Made by a program: the position numbers and the translations under genes. The notes under the pieces are model-generated. The model did no database searches. It was given only the letters and a program-made list of their open reading frames with translations, and was not told the origin of the DNA. From Ceratodon purpureus (taxonomy: Eukaryota; Streptophyta; Bryopsida; Pseudoditrichales; Ditrichaceae), in contig CM026424.1 in NCBI GenBank assembly GCA_014871385.1, positions 1,736,001 to 1,800,000 of the forward strand: a DNA stretch of 64,000 nt. The letters run 5' to 3'. This document shows positions 1-11,584 of this stretch, in pieces. How positions within the stretch are numbered: the stretch's first letter is position 1; each line of letters begins with the position of its first letter.

Positions 1-653
1 TAGTCTAAGATAAAAGCAACAGACAAATGTATATCTCGCACATCCAGTGGCCATTTATAAACAAGCGATACAAAATTAGAGAAGGTGTTAACCAATGCTT
101 CGATATGAAGTCGAAATCTTGAAGGAGTCCACTTACATTTCTGTAACATGGGAGACGTTTGATACTGTGGCATTTTCAGCGCAGGTAATGCCATACCACG
201 CCGGCGGTCCACATGGGTCACTCCCTTTCCAATTGGCTAACTTTCCCCCGGGGTCAACAATCCTCTTCATGAAATCCAGAAGTGCAGCCGCTGAAATCAG
301 AAGAAAAACAGTGTGTTATATCTTCAACTTACTATAGACTTGTGTCAAACAAAAAACTGCCATTTCAGAAGAGAAGAATACTTATTGTCTGGAGTAGGCA
401 CATTTAGGTCTTCGCTAACATTCACTACGAACAATTTCCATGCATTCAATACTTCGTGTCGGCACTGCCATAGCACTGTCATGATTCTCCATTGAAACCC
501 ACATAGCACAAATGATTTCCGGTCACACAGGAGGTACTAGAGTGGGTAGCACTTACTTTCAGTAGGATCTGAAACTGCACTTGCGGTTGCAAAAATCACC
601 GTCAAGCTAATCAAAGCCAGCATCCCAGAAATGTTCCTCCTCAGCCCCTTCAT
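1..653 (-). CDS. LRR receptor-like kinase, 5' exons only (partial, continues off the left edge)
   Basis: Two exons are visible on the minus strand. Exon 1 (653-557) starts at an ATG and encodes a basic start followed by a hydrophobic run ending near TASAVSDPTE, a typical signal peptide; it ends at a GTAAGT donor. Exon 2 (290-137) follows a TTTCAG acceptor in matching phase and encodes a plant LRR N-terminal cap: a helix AALLDFMKRI, then LANW, the Cys pair context SDPCGPPAW and YGITC, then SHVTE just before LRR 1. It ends at GTAAGTGG. The layout matches plant LRR receptor-like kinases of the class whose ectodomain begins right after the signal peptide; these are plasma-membrane receptors. The LRRs, TM helix and kinase would lie beyond position 1, so a receptor-like protein without kinase cannot be excluded. 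The family call is knowledge applied to the cap motif; the splice sites are seen directly. Confidence 0.75.
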
Positions 654-2700
654 CTTTCAGGCCGGTGCACAAGGAATTCCTCTACTGTACGTTACAAATA
701 CTACCCAAATTTCGGCTTACTCCAGGTCTAGAAATAATGGTTCGTCTACTCGAAATCGAATGACATGGGTTTTCTCACTCATTTTTCCACTCTTATAATT
801 TGCAAGACTTGCAAACATTGAAGGAGGTTATCGAAACGTGTCCGGCCCGAGAACTGCCCAAAGGCCGCAAATTCTCGTTCCCAAGAATATTTCTCCCGTC
901 CTTGTTGCAAAGTTTCCAAGATGCGTGAGTCCAGCTCTTGAAGCAATGCACAACGCTGCCCCACTTCTACCAAAGAATTCCCTTGAGGCTCCCAAAAGCA
1001 ACCCCAGTAGTTATGTGGGGTCCGTGTCACCGAGAAGTAGGAGGTGTTACGCAATGACGGTTTTTATCTCCTCAAGATGCTTTGTCTTTCCTGGCTCTGT
1101 GCACTCAAAAGTGCTGCTTCCTCATCATATCATCAGGTATGCCCACTTGAGCATGCAAATCTCGCAACCCTTCAGTACTGTTCTCAATTGAGCAAGACAT
1201 AACCCTGTCGAAGCAAACTTATTCGCTCTCCTGGCTATGGCTAAAACCTGAAGAAACAATTACAAGTAAACAAGATAGTTCAGAAATTCTCCGCTCAAGT
1301 TGTCACAGATTCAATGAAACACATTGAATTTGTTACGGCACGTGCCGACCACTCTCAAACCGAGAGATGGGGATGGCTATGAGCACCACATGGGCACACA
1401 CTCTGAATGGGGAATGGAAAACTAGGCCGAAAAACTGTCAGCAAAGATGGAAGAATGGCAGATGTTTAATAAAGTCACTGTCCAAGTAAGAAAACCGGTA
1501 ACAATTGCTTGACCACAACTTGGGTAAGTACTCTTGAAGCGTAACGAGAGGAAACGGAGAAGAGGAAAGACAAATAACCCAGCAGGTTCAATCTAAGCAT
1601 CCGAAAACGTTCACCGGTGGCACGGCCTACAGCAACAAACTTTCTAGTGATCATGTGGAAGAACACCAAGAATGATAGCAGCACAACAATACTTGGGAAG
1701 TTGATAACATTTCCATCAGTGCTACAGCTAAAAGGAAATTCTCTTTATCGTACGTCGAACTCCGCACTAGTCGCCGCATGTGCCAAGACTAGCTACGAAA
1801 CAGGAACTCTGTGTAATTCACCGGACCCTTCCACCACTGTTGCAGGGAATAAGCTCTCGAATTGCAAATCTAAAGCACACAACACCGTACGTAAGTTCCC
1901 TCAGACTCAAGAAGTAACTCCTACTCGGCCTCCTAACCTCCAACATTAATTGCAAATCGAAGTCCCACCTATCAGCAGCAATAATGCGCGCACGGCGACC
2001 TTACATAACACGTAACCTTGACATGACACCGCGGCCTCCTCCCAGAATTCATTGCGACCAACAGTGCAAACGGCTCTACATCAGACGTACATCCGTAAAC
2101 TCACTCCAGCTCCCACTTCAACGTCAACGCACAAGTCAAGCCATGCACACCCTGCCGACCAGCCATTAAAATGCAGCCTAACCGCCTCAGAAACCCTCCA
2201 TCGAAACCACAACCGTGACTGCAGACCTCAAGATCCCACCTTCAAAAACTGCACCTCCTCCCCAGAAACTCACTCCACCAACCCACACCGCTCACCAGAA
2301 CTTCCACAACCAGCAAACTCTTGACCATCTCCCAAGTCGATACTCCACGCACCACTCACCGTGACCTCACCCTCCCGCAATCCCGCAAGATGTTCGATCA
2401 TGACGAGCTACAGCGCCGATGATCGACGAACCACGCCAGCATGAGCCACGAAACAGAACTACTAGATCATCAGCACCAACTCAGTCATCATGTGCCCAGC
2501 TTACCGAAGCAGACGCTCCAGTGATCGTCACGAGAATAAACGCCGAAGAAGGGCCGAAGCTCCAACCTGAGCCAACTTACACTGCTGTGAACCGGCAGGC
2601 TCCCGGTGCACCGTACTCCTGCAGGCGTCTAGCCATGGTCCCACCGGTGCGATATATCTAGATATGATACAGTACTAGCGAACTACGCAGCAGGAAGCAA
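654..2700. other. Upstream region of the LRR gene; no convincing gene
   Basis: About 2 kb with only short open frames and no recognisable domains. It should hold the 5' UTR and promoter of the minus-strand LRR gene. From about 1,900 to 2,640 the plus strand is unusually rich in C and A and poor in G and T, a strand asymmetry that makes accidental open frames on the plus strand. No repeat family or RNA gene is recognised. Confidence 0.5.
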
Positions 2701-2813
2701 GCCATCGATTAAAGTATTGGCACTCAAAGCTAGATCGACGATATCGATCACACTGTTGCAGTTCCACTACGTTACTGTGCAGTTACTGTGCAGTGGGCTG
2801 ACCCACATACGTC

Positions 2814-2883
2814 ATGAGCGAACTCGTCTTGTCCGGGGATCGACGGCGACTGTTGTCGAGATCTATCCATCGTCTGCCTTTCG
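2814..2883 (+). other. Possible short 5' exon (low confidence)
   Basis: An ATG at 2814 opens a 23-codon frame that ends exactly at a good donor, TTTCG followed by GTAAGTT. The stretch is GC-rich compared with the AT-rich DNA after it, as plant first exons often are. No downstream exon with coding potential was found in the next 3 kb. It may be a transcribed leader, a relic exon or chance. Confidence 0.2.
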
Positions 2884-3730
2884 GTAAGTTTACGTGGTGG
2901 TGTGTAGGAATGCAGGGCACGCCGCTGACTGATTGTTCATCAGTCAGACTAGGTCCTTGAGGTGGGGCTTGCTTTTAAGATAGCACCGGTCCTGCTTGAG
3001 GTTTTTTTTCTACAGAACAAACGGCGGTTTGGGCTATTTTAGAACATGTCGAGAAATCAGTAAGTTAAGTTGCTGTAATATTATGGATGGGTCAACTTGC
3101 ATGACTGGTGTGGAATCTGTGGATAAAATTGTAGGAAGATTCAAGTGACCTGTAGGTTATTTTCGAAGCGGAGTTCTTATTAGTTTTTATGGTACAGTAT
3201 CAGGGAATTTTTTCTTTGGGGACATGCGCTTTGACGGTATGACTAGTTTGTTGTTGTTGTTGTTATTGTTGTTGAATATGGAAGAAATTTGCAGGATTTT
3301 GAGTTCATGGCAGTGTGTGCCACAGCCGGTTTATGGCCCAAGTGATGCTGGAATAATCTTCTGGGTAGGTCAGTAGTAACCCGGGACCCCTTGCAAGGGT
3401 TTTTATCCTTTGTGGTGAAATGAATAATAAATTGTAAAGGGAGTTGTTTTTTCTTTACCAACTCCCTTCGAAGATGCTGGATTCTCTTGCAAATTGTACT
3501 TTGGTGGATAAAAGCTGGTCTAGACTCTATATTATATTTGGAAGAAAATGGGCAGCTATTTCATAGGGCATGTGTTTGCGTAAGAAAATTTGGGTTCAAC
3601 CCCAAAGACACAAGTGGCACCTTCTTCGAACATGATGAAACCCTTGTAAATGGGGGGCCATTGTTGAAACAAGGGGATTAATTGTGTAAAAGGTTTGTGG
3701 CCGGGCAAAGTTTTACTATGAATATGAATA
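2884..3730. other. Intergenic DNA, no gene seen
   Basis: Short frames only. A GTT microsatellite-like patch occurs near 3,250. Nothing else is recognised. Confidence 0.5.
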
Positions 3731-4470
3731 GGGGGGAGTGCACAATAAAGTGGACCACAAAGTGCAAAATGTGACTACTAAGAAGTGAATATGAAGTGTG
3801 CTGTTTTTTAAGGCTCAAAGCTGATTTTGAGCATTTTGGTGTAGTTTTTTAGCATTTTAGTCACTTTCTAGAGTGTCACAAGGTATTTTATACGCATATT
3901 CATAAAAAGAACATCCTCAATTGAAACTAAAATTGACCACTAGTTCTAAATCAAGAAAATAAACTTTTTGAAAGTCTTAATTTCTTTATTTGGTGCCCTC
4001 TATTGTCTTTAAAGGATGTTTTTTTCAATTTAAAAAACAATGTTAGGTGAAAAAAAACACACAAAAAGTACCGCGGAAGTGACCCCCTTAAAAAACATCC
4101 TTGCGATACTTTTGGAACCCTAAACCAATTAATGAGTATATGAATTGATTATTTTAGAATACCTTTTAAACATATAGAGGGCACCGCAAAATTAAAAGTG
4201 ATTTTGGACAAAACCCTAAACCGTTATGTACACTTTTCCAAATGACTGCATTCACTTTGCCCGACTTTGACGTCCCCGTTTCCCATTGTAAACTCAATTT
4301 CTTTTCCCGCAACTTTGGAAAGTTGAAGGAGATCAAGAGTACTTTCTGTATCCCAAACTTAATTTTGCATAGACGTAACGTAGATCCCACTTTCTCTAGT
4401 GTTTACGGAAGGGGCTGAAATTGGGAAAAGATTAGCACTTTTTTGGTCCACTTTATTGTGCTTCCTTCCA
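3731..4470. mobile_element. Non-autonomous inverted-repeat element of about 740 bp
   Basis: The 18 bases at 3740-3757 (GCACAATAAAGTGGACCA) recur as a perfect inverted copy at 4444-4461. The similarity extends outward through a G-rich end (GGGGGGAGT at the left, the complement of CTTCCTTCC at the right) and inward for about 8 more bases. ATAG lies immediately outside both ends and could be a target duplication. There is no coding sequence inside. This is what a MITE or deleted DNA transposon looks like; the superfamily is not determined. Confidence 0.55.
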
Positions 4471-7400
4471 TAGAAGTGCTAAACCTTCAACAATGTAGTG
4501 ATATTAATAAAAACATTAATCTAAAACTTTGTAAAATGTTCAAAAAGTGTCCCAAATTTCTGTAATTTTTACCATTGAAGTCTTTTTGAAATTCATAAAT
4601 CTTAAGACCAAGTTCCAAATAGACCTCATAAATGAGAAACACTAAAATTTTAGTAACATATGTTGGATTGGAATACAAGAAAATTATACCCAATTTTAAA
4701 ATGTAGAATTTCAACTAGATAGAAACCATTTATGGAAAAAATATGGACTTCAATCCAATTTTCTTTGGTCAAAACTCTAAAACTAGGCATTAAGCACAAC
4801 TACTCTAAATATTGTAGTATTTATGTTGCAATTTTGGTTTAAGATTTTATAAGATATTAAGTCCTGGCAAAAAAATAGAAAAAATAATTTATATTGGTCA
4901 TGTTGATAATTCTTTTTTTTTTTTGCATATTTTATGTAAATGCCACACTTCTCTATAATGTCTAAAACTCTATGTACAAGTAGCTAACATAGTCTTCATT
5001 GAGATTTTCAAGAAAATTCAAATTCGATGATGCAAATAAAATTTCACTTCACAAAGAATCAAAGTGTGTTCCATTTTATCCTAACCTCCCTTAAAACAAT
5101 CCTCACTACAAATACTATAATCTTCATATCTGTCCAACAAAAAATTCTAAAAACATTTAATCACACATTTCCTAGTAATCCAGATTAAGGTCCTACAATC
5201 AAAGACGAGAAAGTATCCTCCATTTCATTTTCCACTAAACACAAAAAATATCAAATATTTAGAGTTGCATCTGGAACCTAATCCAGGAACTTTGTAATTT
5301 TGCCTTCAAACAGTTACCAGAGGCCATTACAATTTACTAGATGGTGTGTTACCCTAATACCCACTGAATGGGTACCCCATTTGCTACCCAAATTTTAAGT
5401 TGCCATTAAGAATACAAAGTGGTCATACCTCGTGCTTTGACCACATGCAATACATGAATCATCAACAGTACAGCGATGTTACATTCTCAGTGGAATGCAG
5501 GAATCAGGGGCAGCCTTGCAAAGAAAGACATGCAGGAAGAATCAAGATATGCTCCAAATCAGATCTCCCAACTCTGCAATCTCCCAATCTTCAATCCCCC
5601 CACATGACCACACATGGAACTGCCAGCCTCCCTTCACAACTCCATGACGTCTTCCTGTGTGCAAATTAAATAGTTTTAAAATTGAAGATTAAATATAAAA
5701 TCACAAAATAATAATAATAATAATAAATAAGAAAATCTGTATCATTTATAAAAATGTTTATTTAGAAGGAATCCAGAAATTGGTCAAGATGTTACAGTAA
5801 ACTCAATTTGGATATTTCAAGTTGAAGCGCAGAGAATTGTATGCATCCATCCCAAAAGGATTTTTGTCATCTAATTAGAGTAAAGTGAACAGTTCACTTC
5901 ACAAGGCACAAAGATAAGGAAGGTGACTCAAGCGGTTTTTGATTTATATCTTAGAAATGCCACGTCATCAAGAAGAAGGAAAAAAAAAAACAACTAATTT
6001 CTAAAATTCCAAGCTCATTTTAGCCAATTTTCACTTCTAAAATGCTGAAAATTTCAAGAATATCCCTATTTAAAAAAATTAAAAAAATTAAATGATGAAA
6101 TTTCAACCCCATAAAGATCATGAATTATCATGTTCACTAAAAAAATCTTGTCAAAAAATATTAAAAATCCTAACTATAGTAGCTTGCCGGAGTTACTGCA
6201 ACCACTTTGGATTTTGTGGTATTTTAGAGGTTAAAGAAACCCGCACATTGCTCCTTCTTAATCCATATCCTTGTGATTTGTGATTTTAAAAAAAAATTAT
6301 ATCTTAGCAATTCTACGTGATCAAGAAGAAGGGGAAACTTTTAAAAATTACAAAATTAAGACTATGGAAAAAACATGCAAAGAATACAAATTTGCACTTT
6401 AAGAGTGATATTTACTAGGTCTACGCAATGCTACGCAAAATCATTATTTTTTAGTTTGAATATAAAAAATGAAAGATGTTCATATAAAAATGAAATAAAA
6501 TCAAATTTACACAAAAAATGAATGAAGTCTAGCTTTGTTTTTGCTTCTAAAATGTGTCAATTGATTTTTAAATATTGTTTGAAATAACTTTTGAAATAAC
6601 CTTTTGAATAGCCATCTATATAATCTAAATAACCTTTCAAACAACCTTTCAAGTTCCACCTCCAACTTCAATTTTTTTTAATTTTTTTTTCACGACCATG
6701 TAGGACCAATAATACCAAAGGACATGACAATGACAAAGGTCACGACGCTGATTTTTTTTCATATTTTTTTGGAGTAAAACCCTCTTCGAGTTCCTCGTTG
6801 ACGAAACTAATAGGAAAATATAAATATTTTGGTCATATCATGTTTTACAGTTACTTGAAATCAAGAATTCTAAAAAATAATGGATAGATGAAAGTAGTAA
6901 TAGATGGATACAAATAGAATTTTGTTCATCATCCACATAGTGAATGTTTGGCACTGAAGAAGTATTGTAGTAACATAGTAGGTTTGTCTAAAAATGATTC
7001 TAAAAGTCAAAAACGTAAAAATTAAAAAATCATGAAGACAAAACAACGGAAGTAGAACAAATAAGTTTTTTGCAATATAATTTTATTTTATGCCAATTTA
7101 AGGTCATTTTTACTAATTTTTTGAAAAAAACAAAAATTGAAAAATTCATTTTTTGAGAGATGAAACAATTTTTTTTTAAAAATAAGTGAATATTCATTTG
7201 CCAAATGGCGATTCTACTATGGTGTTAAGGTATCCAATTAAATCCAATATTGGATGTCAAAATTGCAACCTAATAAAGTTATTTTATTTACTTCTATATA
7301 TAAAGGGTCGCTCCTTCCCTTAAAGCTACAAAGGAGGTACAGTCGTCCCTCTCAATTATGACATGTTTGGGAAGCCCTAACTTCAAAGTGGCAAGCATGG

Positions 7401-8970
7401 ATTAGGCACATAAATGACTTGTCCCATGTGTATTGCTTCAAACAATTATATTGTCATATTATGGAGTGTCATAATATGGAGGTTAGATTGTACATTCAAC
7501 CAAATCTATAATCAGTGTCTGGATTGAGGTTTTTAATTTCCACCTTGAAATGCAATTTGGATCTTCAAAACAAGCTGATCTATTGGTAATTTAAAACCAA
7601 AGACCTCACTTGAAGTCATTTTTTTTTAATATTCAGAAAAGACTATTCATCAAAATAATAAGTCAAATTTCATTAGTCACTGTGATCATGTGGGAGAGAT
7701 GGAATGGACTGCAAAAAGTAGAGTTACCGTTTAAAGGTCAATTCCTTGCCTGATACCGCAATGCAAAATCTCTTTTAAACTCCATTTTAAGCACAATTCT
7801 CTTTTTAATTTGCTTTGGCTCTCTACTGACGAAGTATAGATCTCTTTAAGATTCGCAGTTTGGCATTCTAAAAAACCCATTTGATGCAATAAAGTAAAAG
7901 ATATGAACAAGATTCTCCTAAAATAAAACCAAGCCCCATTTGATGCAATGGAGTATAAAAAATAAACAAGATTCTTCCAAAATAAAACCAAGCCCGAGGG
8001 GCTGGGGTTGACCTTTAAGGATTAACCCTTAAAGGTCCATGACTATGTTTCACAAGTAAATGCTCCAAAACTAACATTTCTAATGTAAAAAGTATGGATG
8101 ACTAAAACATCATTATTTTCCAATTCTAACCGTAAGATCTTCAACTAGATTATTTAAGTAGATGACTCAAAATATTTCATCATATTGCCTTGACCTGGTT
8201 TCGTAGCGGTGTACTTTTCTTCATTTGCAATGGATTCTCGTGCACCATTTGACTCAAAAAAAATATAAAATAAAAAAATATATTTCATCATAATCAATTG
8301 TAGAGATTAAAATATTATAGCAATTGAAATTTGAAAACAAACTTCTTTGACACGGTTTTTAACTAGGTTGACACATTCTAACTTTTTTTTTCTTAGGCTT
8401 TTTGCATTATAGATTTTGGGGGTTTTGGTGCATGACAAAGACTACCGGTACTAGTTAGCTAATTGTATAAAAAAATCTAAGCACAAATGACAAGTGTAGC
8501 ATATCGAAAACAATATTTTTATTAAGTTGAACACATAAGAATGCTAATTTATATTTCTTTCCTAGAAAATCCATTTTCTCACAAAGTTCTAATCTAAACA
8601 GTCAAATTAAAGATTAATGTCCATTCTTTGAATGAACAAAAGAAAAATAATAAAAAATAAAAAAACAAATTTTCTAGCTTTTATGAAGGAAAGAAGAAGT
8701 TTTTTGGTACATTGCCTGAAACGGTGAAAAATCTTTGATCTTTTGTGGAATGAACATTTTGTACTGAAAGAAGTTTTCTTTTTTAAAATCTCAAAGATGG
8801 CAACATCAAGTATTTATAGGGAAAATTTCAAAGGTAATGATGTATTTAGCATGGCTGCCCAAATTTCCCACTGACCACAAAATTCTACTTTGGGTACCAT
8901 AACTATTTTTTTAAATGTCTAATTGAAAAAAATGAAATTAGATTTCCTAAAAGTCCTTGTGACGGCAAAC

Positions 8971-9003
<33 letters not shown>

Positions 9004-11071
9004 CAACTTATCTTAAATTGAATAAAGAGATATATGCCCAAATTTTTAAAAAGCCCAAATGTGGTAGATTTTCCTTTAGGGATTAATGCACAAGTTTAAT
9101 ATGAGAATTTTATTTTATCACTAAATTCTAAAAATGATGTCTTAAAATTCGAACCAACCCTTATAGCCCTTCCACTAAAGGGCTAAAATTCCACAGCCCT
9201 ACAAAATGAAAATCACATGAGGGCTTTTATTTCGAACAATGTCTATATCCTTATAAACACAATTATCGCTCAAAACAAAATTATGCTTTTGCGTGAGGGT
9301 GTTCAAAAAGTTCATTGAAGAATGTGATGTACAAAAAATTCTTCCATTCAATAGGTAATTTTTTATTTTTTTTTCATTTTCTCCTTGTAGGATACTAAGG
9401 TAGAGATGGGTATTCCTGTGAATGGAAATTACCTATTGGTTGCTCTGTGTATACGCAGACTCCAAAGTAGGTTCATAAATCTGCACGCTGCAGCAACCAA
9501 TCCATAATTGTTCACGAGGTTGGCTGATGCATCTGATGACATGAGCATTTTATGATAAATGCCAATTTGTGACCATAATTCAGCATGTTGGGATCAAGAC
9601 ATAAGATGCTAAGATAATCTTAAAGCCAAACATACATTTCTAGTGTCAGTGGGTCCTGTGGTCGTCTGGCTTTGTTGCTCCTTTTCCCTCAGAGTGCTTG
9701 TGGCTGAAAGCGGTTTGCATCGTGTTTCGTATTGCAATGAAATTCCCTTACAAGTATTGTGCCTCTGTGCCAAAGACCAGGTTGTCATCACAAAAGGTAA
9801 TTTGTTGTAGCCAAGAACCACCTCCTTTAAAGATCATCTTGCCATGGTCGTTCTCACAGACCATCTTGCCACAATCAAGGACCACTATGTCTTAGCCAAA
9901 GACCACTTTGGCCTAGCCACGTACATAGCACTTTGTATCAATTGATATCTTGTATAGCAATTCTTTCTGTCCAATATTGATTCTTCTTGATCCCAATTCC
10001 TTCCACTTGTGATTTTATTTTTCATTCTGATTGTTGTTCTCTAGGTTGTCCATCAAATTCTTTTTGACAAGTGTAGAATAAGGTGAAATCACATGTAACA
10101 TATTGGACAAGAGTACAAATAATTCTAATATACAATTAGAGAGCTTGAAGTTTATAACTTATACCAAACTATTTTGATTTTCAAATGGAGAATTTTGTTT
10201 CTTTCATAGCCACAGGCTACAGCTGATCTTCAAACTTTTAAAGATGTTCATTCATAAATTAGGTTTCATGTTGGATTGTTTTGAGGAATTTGCTTGTAAC
10301 TGACAAACAAATAAACAGGATACTATTTTTTACAGTGTAGATTCTAAGGACGATTTTTTGAAGGCATCCAAAAGAAAACATATGTCAAAATCAATTAATG
10401 GTTATATTTTTATAATGGTATAACCTGAAATGCTGAAGAGAAAAAATTATAAATATGGTTTAAAGCAAAAATTATGGGTTTTAAATCAAAACTTAAATTT
10501 TGTAGCAAATTTCTCAAGGCAATTGAAAATAAAGATCTTCCAATCTCAAGCCTTGGATATTGTAAACTTATGCGGGTAGCACCTTCAAAAAATTCTAAAT
10601 GTCATGCTTGCTGCTTGCATGTTATTGGTTGCCGGTTGTCCTAGGCTACAATAGAGTTCATTTAGGCCATTACTTTTTCATTCAAAATTAAAAGAAAATT
10701 TTATAAATACATGAATTTTCAAAACTAAAATTCTACGAGATTTTGAAACTCAAAAAATATGATTTTTTTTTTCAAATTTGCCCAAAACTACCTTAAAATA
10801 TCCACAACCCACTTTGGGGTCCTTGGTCCTTTTGGAGTTAACTTCCATTTATAGCTTCAGAAATTCAAAAGAAATGATATTCCAAGTAATAATGAATAAT
10901 TTAAAATTTATATATGACAGGATTTAAAAATATGTTTGAATACTTACTATGATCACTTAATTACTTGTACTATCTCCTAGCACATCCAACTTCCAAAACC
11001 ACCCGTCAATTTTATAATATGTGGGTTTAGAACCACTTGAGGATAGCTTATTCTAATCTCTGTAAAGCAAG
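4471..11071. other. AT-rich, gene-poor DNA
   Basis: About 6.6 kb with high A+T, many short homopolymers, a run of 29 A at 8975-9003 and no open frame with a recognisable product. A short inverted repeat built on CAATAGGTAATTT lies near 9,350 and 9,430. The stretch has the look of decayed transposon or intergenic DNA. Confidence 0.55.
7877..7998. repeat. Tandem duplication, about 61 bp x 2
   Basis: The block beginning CCATTTGATGCAAT and ending with AAAATAAAACCAAGCCC is present twice in succession with small differences. It lies between TTTAAAGGTCAATTCC at about 7,730 and GGTTGACCTTTAAGG at about 8,010, which are imperfect inverted copies, so the duplication may sit inside a small inverted-repeat element. 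Confidence 0.55.
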
Positions 11072-11073
11072 TA

Positions 11074-11098
11074 TAGTAGAGCGTCCAATAATGGCGCA
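11074..11098 (+). repeat. Left terminal inverted repeat of the pogo-like element
   Basis: TAGTAGAGCGTCCAATAATG leads the end, followed by GCGCA, preceded by TA at 11072-11073. It pairs with 17805-17829 on the other strand with two mismatches in the 23-base core. Confidence 0.75.
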
Positions 11099-11584
11099 AA
11101 TTTCAGCATGGAGAATCTGAGTGAGTTTTAGGCGTTGTAGCAATTTTAGTTGATGAGCAAGGCACCAAGGAGTCAAGTGGTTCAAGAATTGAATTTTTTG
11201 AGCAAAGGATGAATTATCTACAATTAAAAGAAGGAAAGGTAGTAGAGTCCCACATGTGGTGCATAGGGTCCATGCGTAAGCAATAAGAGAGAGTTTAGGT
11301 AGAAGACAAAACTAGTTCCAAAATGGAGCAAATGACTCACTGGAAAAGAACAAACGAGATCCTAAATCTAAGGGAGAAGAACTCCCTTTGTGCTAAAAAG
11401 GAGTCTTGAAGTAAGCATTTAGTTCCCATGTAGAGAACATTATTGTCCTATTATAACTCCTTTTTGTTCCCATGATGTGCACCTAGCCACATGCAAGAGC
11501 ACGATCTGTTGACTATCATGGTGCACCAAAAATTCAGGAATGACCTTGCTGGCAAGCAACATTGGCGCGCTTTTTTTGCTTATT

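Noticed and set aside
779-1191. Two overlapping open frames on opposite strands upstream of the LRR gene
   Set aside because: No recognisable protein; the region should be 5' UTR or promoter.
1984-2661. Pro/Thr/His-rich plus-strand frames
   Set aside because: They follow from the C/A-rich strand composition; no ATG context, splice or domain support.
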